From positions 249,549,803 to 249,613,802 of the forward strand of contig OV884059.1 in NCBI GenBank assembly GCA_930367215.1: a stretch of DNA of 64,000 nucleotides, given 5' to 3'. The notes beneath the pieces were generated by a model. It had not been told where the DNA came from and did not search any database. It saw nothing but the letters and a program-made list of their open reading frames with translations. This document shows positions 11,460 to 22,820 of the stretch, in pieces (the first letter of the stretch is position 1; the number at the start of each line of letters is the position of its first letter). The DNA comes from Pollenia angustigena. Taxonomy: Eukaryota; Arthropoda; Insecta; Diptera; Polleniidae. The position numbers and the translations under genes are program-made.

Positions 11460-11496
11460 TATAAATACCGCTGCTATTTCTCAATTGAAATCAGTC
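11460..11496 (+). promoter_or_regulatory. Core promoter of left polymerase gene
   Basis: TATAAATA at 11460-11467, then the arthropod initiator TCAGTC at 11491-11496. The A at 11493 lies 33 bases from the first T of the TATA box, the canonical spacing. It sits 73 bases above the polymerase start codon at 11569. The right arm carries the same promoter at 19140-19176. Confidence 0.8.
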
Positions 11497-11568
11497 TTGT
11501 TTGACAATTCATCCAGTGTACATTTGATTTTTATTAAATAAAAAAAAAAAATAAAATTATAAAATAAA

Positions 11569-14500
11569 ATGACCCTTTATATTTGCGAATATTGTAAAAA
11601 AGAATTTACACAAAACAGAAGTTTAAATCGTCACATTAGATTGTATCATGATGGTCCGTCCTCATCATGGAAGTGTTTAACATGCAGCTTAAAATTTTCA
11701 AATCGCAAAGAGTTTTCAAAACATGCACATCTTACAGAACACATTAAAGAAATGGATAAAGCTAATGATGTTTATTGCGATGCATGTAATAAACATATTC
11801 CAAAATTAAATTATCATTATCATTTGAGGACAAATGACCATAAATTTTATTGTGACAAATCTACTGATACTAATAGTGTGAAATATATTAAATCAGCCTT
11901 AAAAAATCGCATCGCTACATATATATTAGAGAATGATAACAAAGGAAACTTAATACCAGAAACATATTTATGTGAACAGAAATCCAAAATAGGCCAATTG
12001 TTGATGAATATTATTCAAAAATATTCATCAATAAAATTCAACATTGAACTATTTTGTGAATATATATTGGTAAAGGAAGAAGAAGACTCGTGCACTATCG
12101 AAGTCAAGTCTCATCAAACGAAAATGGTCATCCTAAGTACAGCAACAACAATAGATGAGATTCACCAGATTTATGATAACCATTGTAATATCGTTGTGAA
12201 AAAGATGAGCGATTTTCAAGAGCGTGATAGTGGATGGGCGTTAATTAAGATTTCTCATCTCGAAATCAATATTAACCAATATAATTCCATCAAAGGATCA
12301 CAATACCTTCCTTTACCAGCAAAAATAATGCAGAAAAAAGCATGTGCCAACGTACAAAATAGAGACGAGTACTGCTTCAAGTGGGCTATAATATCAGCAA
12401 TTTCTCCAGTAGCCGCTCATACAGAAAGATGTTCAGTATACAAAATTAAAGATATTGAAGAGGACGTAATTGTATTGAATAATGGAATCAAATTAAATTT
12501 CACCAATTTAAATTTCCCTTTAGCAGTTAATAAAATAAGAGATTTTGAACTAATGAATCCTGAAATTAGTGTGAATGTGTTTGGATTAGAAGGTGATGTT
12601 GTAGTGGGGCCATACTACTTCACCAAAGAAGAAAAGTCTAAACATATTAATTTATTACTGCTAGAGGACGGTGAAAGATTCCATTATGTATGGATCAAAA
12701 ATATTTCTAGGTATGTTCATAATATTTACAAAACTATTTATATATGTACATTCAAAAATTATATTTATTTAAATAATTTCTTTTTTTTCTTCATTTAATT
12801 ACAGATTGATACATAGCCAAATAACTAAACATAGACGTCAACTTTTCATCTGCAACACATGTTTGATTCATTTTCATACTGAGTCATCATTAAAACAGCA
12901 CCAAGATGAATGCAATAAAATGGTGACAAGGATGCCTTCTTTAGATAAAAGTATTGTAAGCTATAAAAATTTTAAAAAGCAAATGGATGTGCCTTTTGTT
13001 GTATACGCTGATTTTGAATGTATACTGGAAACAGTTAACATTAAAAATTCTACGTACGTAACATCAACACAAAAACATATTCCATTTGCTTATAGTTATT
13101 ACATTAAATGTTCGTTTGACTCAAGTTTAGATATATTTAGAATTCATAGTGGTGATAATTCACCAAGTCATTTTTTCACTAGTTTAGTTAAGGATAGCAT
13201 AGACATTTACAATAATTATTTAAGTATAGTCAAGCCAATGAATTCTTTGACAATACTGCAACAGATAAGACAAAATGAAGATATAAATTGTCATATTTGT
13301 AACGAATTTTTAACTGTTGAAGATAGAGTAGCTGATCATTGTCATCTAACTGGCGATTATAGAGGTCCTGCTCATAATAAATGTAATTTAGAGTATCAAA
13401 TCGCCAGTTTCATCCCAATATTTTTTCATAATCTCTCGTCATATGATTGTCATTTGTTTGTACGAGAACTGTCATCTATTGAAGGAGATATAAATATAAT
13501 TCCTTTAAATAAGGAATTATACATTTCAATATCAAAAAAAATATCGGTCAATGAAAAGAAAACCATTGAATTGCGTTTTCTTGATTCGTTTAGATTTATG
13601 TCATCTAGTTTAGACAAATTATCGAGCTATTTAACCGACGATGATTTAAATATTATAAAATCGAATTATACCAATGACAATGAATTTAGTTTAATGAAAC
13701 GTAAAGGTGTCTTTCCGTATGACTATTTGAATTCTGTGAATCGTCTCCAAGAGACTCAATTACCGCCCCTTTCAGTATTTTTCAATAAGCTTACTAATGA
13801 ATCGTGTAGTGAGGATGATTATAAACATGCCGAAATGGTTTGGTCTACATTTCAATGTAAAACCTTAATGGATTATTTGCTTTTATATTTAAAAGTAGAT
13901 GTTCTCTTGTTATGTGATATTTTTGAAAATTTCCGTAAAGTTTGTAAAACCATATATAATTTAGACCCTTGTCAATATTATACAATCCCTGGTCTATCAT
14001 GGGATGCAATGTTAAAAACAACTAAAATTGAGTTGGAATTGCTAACTGATATTAACATATATAATTTTGTTTTCCGGGGTATAAGGGGAGGTATTGTACA
14101 ATGCAGTAAACGTCATTCTATTGCTAACAATAAATATATTAGTGATTATGATTCCACCAAGGAATCAAATTATCTTATGTATTTAGATGTAAATAATTTA
14201 TATGGATATGCAATGTCTCAATATCTCCCTTATAAAAATTTTAAATGGGTTGAAGACATAGAAAATTTTAATATCAATAACATTAAAGAAGATTCCGATT
14301 TAGGATATATATTAGAAGTAGATTTAGAATATCCATCCACATTACACGATTATCATAATGATTTACCGTTTTGTGTTGAAAATAAAAAAATAGAAACAAT
14401 GAAACAAATAAAATTAATTGCAGACTTAAATAACAAAACAAACTACATAATACATTACAGAACATTACAACAATGTCTTCAACATGGATTGATTTTAAAG

Positions 14501-14641
14501 AAAATTCATAGAATTCTTCAATTTAATCAATCCAATTGGTTGAAGATATACATTGACTTAAATAACAACCATAGAACGTTAGCAAAAAACACTTTTCAAC
14601 AAATCCAAACTGTATTTGTGAAAATTTTTATACATTTTTGA
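11569..14641 (+). pseudogene. PolB: Polinton DNA polymerase B, left copy, 3'-truncated, one intron
   Basis: Exon 1 is 11569-12710 and is open throughout. Intron 12711-12804 (94 bp) starts GTATGTTC and ends TTACAG. Exon 2 runs 12805-14641. Exon 1 encodes C2H2 zinc fingers at residues ~5-27, 36-58 and 69-92 and a conserved N-terminal region. Exon 2 adds another Cys-rich finger, the exonuclease box VYADFEC, an endonuclease-VII-like Cys/His cluster (CHIC...DHCHLTG...CN), the Exo II box HNLSSYD, and polymerase motif A (DVNNLYGYAM, ~14188-14217). The copy leaves homology at 14603 and ends after about 12 foreign residues, so motifs B and C are missing. The exonuclease half might fold; polymerase activity is impossible. 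Confidence 0.9.
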
Positions 14642-16031
14642 AAATTTGACTTAGAGTGAAATTCTCTTGAAAGTGCTTATAGGTTATTGTAGCCCTGTCC
14701 ATAGTCTTCATTTTCCATTAGGTTTGGTTCCCTGCGATCGAAGGGTTTGGACACAGTGGCCATATCCCTCACACAGCACATTAAATAAAAATTGCCTGTT
14801 TTAATTTTTATATTTAAAATTTTATTTATTTATTTATTTATTTTTTTTGTTTTGTTTTTTTTTTTTTTCATATAACAATCTTATAGTCTAAATAACAATG
14901 GTTGAATCTTAAACACTATTTAATATACATTTATATACTTATAATCTAAATTACAATGGTTAATTTCTTATAAACTATTTCATTTACATTAAATGTTTAT
15001 TTGACTCTTTAAAACTACTTTTTCTATGTTTCTTATAAACTACTTAATTTATATTTATACAATTTAATTATCAACTTCCATCATTTCATTATAAATATTT
15101 AATGATGTTGATATTGATGGGGGATAATCTTCATTAAGTAGAATACTATTATAATTAACATATTCCATATTTTCCTTCTGCAACGTTAAATTTGTAGATA
15201 ATTGTAATGATGATGATGATGACGGTTTATTTATTTGATAATGTCCCCATGCATATGTATCAACACCACCTTCTCTTATGAAACGCTTATCATCTAAGTA
15301 ACTTAAAACTAACTTTTTAATATGCTGTGTATAAATTTCATGTATTTTAGATTTAAATACATACATATAATCATAAATTAATTTCTTATCAACTAAACAT
15401 TCCCTAAAATCACTTATATTTAATTTATTAGTTACTGAGTGTTTAACACCTTTTATTCTTTTAATTTCTTTATCATCCTTATCTATTTTAACTGAATACA
15501 TTTTTGCTCTTAAGCCAATGAATTCCTTTATAGCTTTACCATTGCACTCATCCTTCATCATACCCAATACTTTTTTATTTAACAATGGTATGTTAAAAGC
15601 ATTATCTCGCGGATATGCTGATGTATCGAAATGGGTTCTTATATCATTTCGAATGTCATCATACATGTCATTTGTTGTAACGTCATAAATAAAGGAATCG
15701 GTATCCATGTAGTTCAAACTAATATTATCGAGATATTTCGGTTTCATATAGTCATAATGGAAATTATAAATTTTCCATTTTGATAATTCTAAGACCGAAA
15801 ATCCGATGTAAATTGGTTTATTATATACAGTCTTTACTCTTCCCAACTCAATAGCAACCATATCCTCGTGAATTGTAAGGGAACTATGGAAATTGGGTTT
15901 AGCTATAAGAGCTCTAGCACCTAATCTCTTACCCCTGCTTTCCCATTCACATACTATTTTAATATCTTTACGTTTATCAACGTTTTCCATAGTTTTACCG
16001 TATACGGCGTTATTTAATAATTTAAAGAAAT
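14604..16031. other. Asymmetric loop between the palindrome arms
   Basis: This 1428-bp sequence is present once. 15064-16031 holds the 3' third of the right polymerase gene. 14642-15063 is non-coding: a patch with ordinary base composition (14690-14780), a long T-rich tract (14820-14870) and a diverged repeated phrase around CTAAATTACAATGGTT (14890-14970). The loop shows that the arms were created by an inverted duplication that stopped inside the polymerase gene. Confidence 0.85.
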
Positions 16032-19000
16032 TTTGTTGAAAAGTGTTTTTTGCTAACGTTCTATGGTTGTTATTTAAGTCAATGTATATCTTCAACCAAT
16101 TGGATTGATTAAATTGAAGAATTCTATGAATTTTCTTTAAAATCAATCCATGTTGAAGACATTGTTGTAATGTTCTGTAATGTATTATGTAGTTTGTTTT
16201 GTTATTTAAGTCTGCAATTAATTTTATTTGTTTCATTGTTTCTATTTTTTTATTTTCAACACAAAACGGTAAATCATTATGATAATCGTGTAATGTGGAT
16301 GGATATTCTAAATCTACTTCTAATATATATCCTAAATCGGAATCTTCTTTAATGTTATTGATATTAAAATTTTCTATGTCTTCAACCCATTTAAAATTTT
16401 TATAAGGGAGATATTGAGACATTGCATATCCATATAAATTATTTACATCTAAATACATAAGATAATTTGATTCCTTGGTGGAATCATAATCACTAATATA
16501 TTTATTGTTAGCAATAGAATGACGTTTACTCCATTGTACAATACCTCCCCTTATACCCCGGAAAACAAAATTATATATGTTAATATCAGTTAGCAATTCC
16601 AACTCAATTTTAGTTGTTTTTAACATTGCATCCCATGATAGACCAGGGATTGTATAATATTGACAAGGGTCTAAATTATATATGGTTTTACAAACTTTAC
16701 GGAAATTTTCAAAAATATCACATAACAAGAGAACATCTACTTTTAAATATAAAAGCAAATAATCCATTAAGGTTTTACATTGAAATGTAGACCAAACCAT
16801 TTCGGCATGTTTATAATCATCCTCACTACACGATTCATTAGTAAGCTTATTGAAAAATACTGAAAGGGGCGGTAATTGAGTCTCTTGGAGACGATTCACA
16901 GAATTCAAATAGTCATACGGAAAGACACCTTTACGTTTCATTAAACTAAATTCATTGTCATTGGTATAATTCGATTTTATAATATTTAAATCATCATCGG
17001 TTAAATAGCTCGATAATTTGTCTAAACTAGATGACATAAATCTAAACGAATCAAGAAAACGCAATTCAATGGTTTTCTTTTCATTGACCGATATTTTTTT
17101 TGATATTGAAATGTATAATTCCTTATTTAAAGGAATTATATTTATATCTCCTTCAATAGATGACAGTTCTCGTACAAACAAATGACAATCATATGACGAG
17201 AGATTATGAAAAAATATTGGGATGAAACTGGCGATTTGATACTCTAAATTACATTTATTATGAGCAGGACCTCTATAATCGCCAGTTAGATGACAATGAT
17301 CAGCTACTCTATCTTCAACAGTTAAAAATTCGTTACAAATATGACAATTTATATCTTCATTTTGTCTTATCTGTTGCAGTATTGTCAAAGAATTCATTGG
17401 CTTGACTATACTTAAATAATTATTGTAAATGTCTATGCTATCCTTAACTAAACTAGTGAAAAAATGACTTGGTGAATTATCACCACTATAAATTCTAAAT
17501 ATATCTAAACTTGAGTCAAACGAACATTTAATGTAATAACTATAAGCAAATGGAATATGTTTTTGTGTTGATGTTACGTACGTAGAATTTTTAATGTTAA
17601 CTGTTTCCAGTATACATTCAAAATCAGCGTATACAACAAAAGGCACATCCATTTGCTTTTTAAAATTTTTATAGCTTACAATACTTTTATCTAAAGAAGG
17701 CATCCTTGTCACCATTTTATTGCATTCATCTTGGTGCTGTTTTAATGATGACTCAGTATTAAAATGAATCAAACATGTGTTGCAGATGAAAAGTTGACGT
17801 CTATGTTTAGTTATTTGGCTATGTATCAATCTGTAATTAAATGAAGAAAAAAAAGAAATTATTTAAATAAATATAATTTTTGAATGTACATATATAAATA
17901 GTTTTGTAAATATTATGAACATACCTAGAAATATTTTTGATCCATACATAATGGAATCTTTCACCGTCCTCTAGCAGTAATAAATTAATATGTTTAGACT
18001 TTTCTTCTTTGGTGAAGTAGTATGGCCCCACTACAACATCACCTTCTAATCCAAACACATTCACACTAATTTCAGGATTCATTAGTTCAAAATCTCTTAT
18101 TTTATTAACTGCTAAAGGGAAATTTAAATTGGTGAAATTTAATTTGATTCCATTATTCAATACAATTACGTCCTCTTCAATATCTTTAATTTTGTATACT
18201 GAACATCTTTCTGTATGAGCGGCTACTGGAGAAATTGCTGATATTATAGCCCACTTGAAGCAGTACTCGTCTCTATTTTGTACGTTGGCACATGCTTTTT
18301 TCTGCATTATTTTTGCTGGTAAAGGAAGGTATTGTGATCCTTTGATGGAATTATATTGGTTAATATTGATTTCGAGATGAGAAATCTTAATTAACGCCCA
18401 TCCACTATCACGCTCTTGAAAATCGCTCATCTTTTTCACAACGATATTACAATGGTTATCATAAATCTGGTGAATCTCATCTATTGTTGTTGCTGTACTT
18501 AGGATGACCATTTTCGTTTGATGAGACTTGACTTCGATAGTGCACGAGTCTTCTTCTTCCTTTACCAATATATATTCACAAAATAGTTCAATGTTGAATT
18601 TTATTGATGAATATTTTTGAATAATATTCATCAACAATTGGCCTATTTTGGATTTCTGTTCACATAAATATGTTTCTGGTATTAAGTTTCCTTTGTTATC
18701 ATTCTCTAATATATATGTAGCGATGCGATTTTTTTAAGGCTGATTTAATATATTTCACACTATTAGTATCAGTAGATTTGTCACAATAAAATTTATGGTC
18801 ATTTGTCCTCAAATGATAATGATAATTTAATTTTGGAATATGTTTATTACATGCATCGCAATAAACATCATTAGCTTTATCCATTTCTTTAATGTGTTCT
18901 GTAAGATGTGCATGTTTTGAAAACTCTTTGCGATTTGAAAATTTTAAGCTGCATGTTAAACACTTCCATGATGAGGACGGACCATCATGATACAATCTAA

Positions 19001-19067
19001 TGTGACGATTTAAACTTCTGTTTTGTGTAAATTCTTTTTTACAATATTCGCAAATATAAAGGGTCAT
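15064..19067 (-). CDS. PolB: Polinton protein-primed DNA polymerase B, right copy, full length with a 1-nt frameshift
   Basis: Read on the minus strand: exon 1 19067-17925, intron 17924-17831, exon 2 17830-15064 ending in TAA. All domains of the left copy are present, plus those it lacks: polymerase motif B (LLNNAVYGKTMEN, ~16000) and motif C (YMDTDSF, ~15700), which holds the two catalytic Asp. The full product would be about 1,302 residues, normal for Polinton pPolB. In the element life cycle it copies linear DNA from a protein primer. Exon 1 has 7 T at 18729-18735 where the left arm has 6 A (11901-11906). The extra base shifts the frame after ~108 residues and stops at ~122. If that homopolymer is an assembly error, this gene is intact. 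Confidence 0.9.
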
Positions 19068-19139
19068 TTTATTTTATAATTTTATTTTTTTTTTTTATTT
19101 AATAAAAATCAAATGTACACTGGATGAATTGTCAAACAA

Positions 19140-19176
19140 GACTGATTTCAATTGAGAAATAGCAGCGGTATTTATA
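19140..19176 (-). promoter_or_regulatory. Core promoter of right polymerase gene
   Basis: On the minus strand, TATAAATA at 19176-19169 and initiator TCAGTC at 19145-19140, upstream of the start codon at 19067. Identical to the left promoter. Confidence 0.8.
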
Positions 19177-20409
19177 CTAAAATTTTTCGCAACTAATCAT
19201 ATTTGATGCAGTCACGTTATTATTGTTTAGCCTTAAACTTATAAATAAGGGGCGGGGCTTATTTCAGTAGAATAAAAGAATTTTAGAAAACCAAACATGT
19301 TTGGTTTGGTTTTGTTTGGTTTGGTTAGTTGAGTCATCTTTATTGATGTATATGTTAAGTTGCTGTAGATAAGGATTATTATTAAGGGTTATAAGAATTT
19401 CATCATAATGTGAAATCTTTAAATAAAGTAACAATAAAACAAAAAACTTTAAAAATAATGCGAATTCAGCGTTACATACATACATATATAAACAATTGTT
19501 GGATTAATTGATTATATATAATTATAAATATCCAGTTTGTATAATTTTAATTTTTGAAGAAATGTAATACGATATATTAAACAAACACTACGAGTTAGTT
19601 AATACAAACAAATGACATTTTTTAGCAACGCACACATATAAATCAAAGAAAAAAAGTTTAAAAAGTATCAGATTAAATTTTTAGTTGGCATAAGCGACTT
19701 AAAGTTTATGGTTTACATTAATTTTTTAATATATAATATAAAAAGTGAATTATATACATAAGAATAGTTTGCGATTTTGTTTTGTGGTTTTTAATTATAT
19801 AAATATTGTATAATATTCTATGGATTGTTATGTAATGGGTTTATGGTTTATTATTAAACTATAAAAAAAAAATATAAAGTGGTTATAATAATACATTATG
19901 CGCATATATTTTAGGTTTTTCCTTATCAAGCATTCAAAAACCCTATGTTATCCTCTTTTTTAAAACATCTTTATTGATTTTGTTATATGATTTTAGTTTT
20001 TTTCTCAATAATATTTAATTCTAATGGTATAGTCAACTTCAAGTTTATATCATATATAAACTTTTACTAAATGTTATCAAATCATTAAATAAACCATATT
20101 CTATGGTTATTTAAATATAAATTTTATTGCATCAACATGTATAAGGTTTAAATCTATACTATATCAACAGGTTAAAGGTATATATGTAATATAAGCATAG
20201 ATCGAATTAAATTCTTCACTAAACTTATATTGTAGAATAGCAAATTAACTATATATGTATTAATTAAACACTACGAGTTCGTTAATATAATACATACGTA
20301 TATTAATATACATACGTATATCAAAGAAAAAAGTTAAAAATGTATCAGATTAATTATTTAGTTGGTATAAGCGACTTTAAATTTATGTTAAACGTTAATT
20401 TTTTAATTT

Positions 20410-21962
20410 ATATTCAAATCAACGCTTAAATCCTCTCAAAATACCCATTTTATTGGTATTTTCTTCACAAAATTTTTAAAATCCTAAATAAATATTCAAA
20501 TCAACTCTTAAATACCCTCGAAATATCCATTTTATTGGTATTTTCTTCACAAACTTATTAAAATCCTAAATAAATATTGAAATCAACGCTTAAATACCCT
20601 CGAAATATCCATTTTATTGGTATTTTCTTCACAAACTTATTAAAATCCTAAATAAATATTGAAATCAACGCTTAAATATCCTCAAAATATCAATTTTGTT
20701 GGTATTTTCTTCACAAACTTATTAAAATCTTAAATAAATATTCAAATCAACCCTTAAATACCCTCGAAATACCCATTTTGTTGGTATTTTATTCACAAAA
20801 TTATTAAAATCCTAAATAAATATTCAAATCAACCCTTAAATACCCTCGAAATACCCATTTTGCTGGTATTTTGTTCACAAACTTATTCAAATCTTAAATA
20901 AATATTAAAATCAACCCTTAAATACCCTCAAAATATCCATTTTGCTGGTATTTTATTCACAAAATTATTAAAATCCTAAATAAATATTGAAATCAACGCT
21001 TAAATACCCTCAAAATACCCATTTTGTTGGTATTTTCTTCACAAACTTATTAAAATCCTAAATAAATATTGAAATCAACGCTTAAATACCCTCGAAATAT
21101 CCATTTTATTGGTACTTTCTTCACAAACTTATTAAAATCCTAAATAAATATTGAAATCAACGCTTAAATACCCTCAAAATACCCATTTTTGTTGGTATTT
21201 TCTTCACAAACTTATTAAAATCTTAAATAAATATTCAAATCAACCCTTAAATACCCTCGAAATACCCATTTTGTTGGTATTTTATTCACAAAATTATTAA
21301 AATCCTAAATAAATATTCAAATCAACCCTTAAATACCCTCGAAATACCCATTTTGCTGGTATTTTGCTCACAAACTTATTCAAATCTTAAATAAATATTA
21401 AAATCAACCCTTAAATACCCTCAAAATATCCATTTTGCTGGTATTTTATTCACAAAATTATTAAAATCCTAAATAAATATTGAAATCAACGCTTAAATAC
21501 CCTCAAAATACCCATTTTGTTGGTAATTTCTTCACAAACTTATTAAAATCTTAAATAAATATTCAAATCAACCCTTAAATACCCTCGAAATACCCATTTT
21601 GCTGGTATTTTGTTCACAAACTTATTAAAATCTTAAATAAATATTAAAATCAACCCTTAAATACCCTCAAAATACCCATTTTTGCTGGTATTTTATTCAC
21701 AAACTTATTAGAATCTTAAATAAATATTCAAATCAACCCTTAAATACCCTCGAAATACCCATTTTATTGGTATTTTATTCACAAACTTATTAAAATCTTA
21801 AATAAATATTCAAATCAACCCTTAAATACACTCGAAATACCCATTTTGTTGGTATTTTATTCACAAACTTATTAAAATCTTAAATAAATATTCAAATCAA
21901 CCCTTAAATACACTCGAAATACCCATTTTGTTGGTATTTTATTCACAAAATTTTTAAAATCC
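20410..21962 (-). repeat. Tandem repeat, ~82-bp unit, right arm mirror
   Basis: Reverse complement of 8674-10226 with the same order of unit variants, so both arms share one history and did not expand separately. A few substitutions differ, for example GGTACTTTC near 21115 where most units have GGTATTTTC. Confidence 0.92.
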
Positions 21963-22305
21963 TTGAATTAGATTCATTATTTAGTTGGCATAAGCGACTT
22001 TAAATGCATGTTATATGTTAATTTTTTAATTTATTACATAAAAAGTGAATTACCTATATATTATAGCTATCAAAACGGGTATTCTTGTGGAAGAGTATTC
22101 AATATGTAAAGATTTGGAATAACGATTCTTAGGGTTGGATTTATATGAATGGTAATTGAACTAACAAAATCAAATGATAATGTTAACCATTTGTTAACGA
22201 AACTTTGTAAAGGGTTTAAAAATATATATATACAATATATGTTTATATAAAAAATATTATCTCTCCAATGCTGCGAACCTAACGAATATCTTATTAAGTA
22301 AACCA

Positions 22306-22446
22306 ACCGACTGTAGGGTGAGCAATGACGTTTCAGTGTAGAGTAGCAATCGATGAACTTAAATGCCAGCGTAGGGTGAAAATAAAATTTCCATGACGGT
22401 TCAGTGTAGAGTATCAATCGATGAACTTAAATGCCGGCGTAGGGTG
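22306..22446 (-). repeat. Subterminal direct repeats, right arm
   Basis: Mirror of 8190-8330: two ~54-bp copies ending GTAGGGTG and part of a third, located 56 bp inside the terminus. Confidence 0.85.
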
Positions 22447-22502
22447 CATGCACCGAACTTTGTATGAAAAAAGTGGATTAGAAGGTACACAAACATACTA
22501 CT

Positions 22503-22508
22503 CAACAG
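22503..22508. repeat. Target-site duplication CAACAG, right copy
   Basis: Directly follows the terminus CATACTACT and matches 8128-8133. Confidence 0.92.
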
Positions 22509-22820
22509 TTATTTTGGAAGAAGTGGAGCACCGAATATTTAACTATATTACAGCAGCGCACAAAATGGCAAACCAAATCAAATAATATTTGTGTTGGTGC
22601 ACTTGTCTTACTTAAAGACGAAAACCAACCACCTCTAAAGTGGCAGATGGGAAGAGTTGTCGATGTTGTAAAAGGCGAAGATGGCGTTGTGCGAATTGTA
22701 TCTTTGCGTACTACAAATGGTATTATTCAACGAGCTGCAGCAAAGATTTGCGTGCTTCCTATTGATGAACTTGAAACCAGCGAGCTTTCAAAGGGGGGAG
22801 AATGTTCAGTTACAACATAA
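22509..22820 (+). pseudogene. BEL/Pao integrase C-terminal part, displaced by the insertion
   Basis: Joining 8133 to 22509 (one CAACAG kept) continues the integrase frame without a break: CAG at 8131 is followed by TTATTTTGG (LFW). The sequence has the BEL integrase C-terminal features: a Trp-rich helix, then a PPLKWQMGRV beta-barrel segment and an RAAAKICVLP end. It stops with TAA at 22818-22820, inside the 3' LTR, which is common in this family. This segment has no start of its own. Confidence 0.9.
22790..22802 (+). other. Polypurine tract
   Basis: AAAGGGGGGAGAA immediately before the LTR start TGTTCAG. This is the plus-strand primer site of the BEL element. Confidence 0.85.

Larger units (their letters stand above)
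8134..14603 (+). repeat. Left arm of the 6.47-kb inverted repeat
   Basis: Position p in this arm pairs with 30636-p in the right arm (30635-p inside 11907). The match ends at CAACAAA (14597-14603), after which the left continues TCCAAACTG and the right ATTTCTTT. Only a handful of substitutions were seen by eye, for example codons giving His/Asn, His/Tyr and Cys/Trp differences in the polymerase, plus one 1-bp indel. Confidence 0.93.
8134..22502. mobile_element. Palindromic Polinton (Maverick)-type element
   Basis: 14,369 bp, bounded by AGTAGTATG and its reverse complement, with a 6-bp target duplication (CAACAG). Six-base duplications and 5'-AG termini are Polinton hallmarks, and the only encoded protein is a Polinton-type protein-primed DNA polymerase B. 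The architecture is unusual: arms 8134-14603 and 16032-22502 (6470 and 6471 bp) are inverted copies of each other, nearly identical, around a 1428-bp loop. Typical Polintons are 15-20 kb with TIRs of a few hundred bases and carry integrase, ATPase, protease and capsid genes. None of those is recognisable here. It must have been inserted by an integrase supplied in trans, or lost its own genes when the palindrome formed. Confidence 0.9.
16032..22502 (-). repeat. Right arm of the 6.47-kb inverted repeat
   Basis: Reverse complement of 8134-14603, 6471 bp. The single-base length difference equals the homopolymer indel at 18729-18735. It contains the mirrored promoter (19140-19176), TCGCTTAT boxes, tandem repeats and subterminal repeats. 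Confidence 0.93.

Noticed and set aside
16170..16352. Open frame opposite the polymerase gene (also 14283-14465)
   Set aside because: Antisense shadow of the polymerase coding strand, present in both arms only because they are copies.
8134..22502. Two separate Polinton copies inserted head to head
   Set aside because: Only one pair of termini and one 6-bp duplication exist, and the arms share one break inside the polymerase gene, so it is one insertion.
8134..22502. Classical fold-back (Galileo/FB) element
   Set aside because: Termini, 6-bp duplication and encoded pPolB fit Polinton; FB/Galileo duplications are 7-9 bp and their gene is a P-like transposase.
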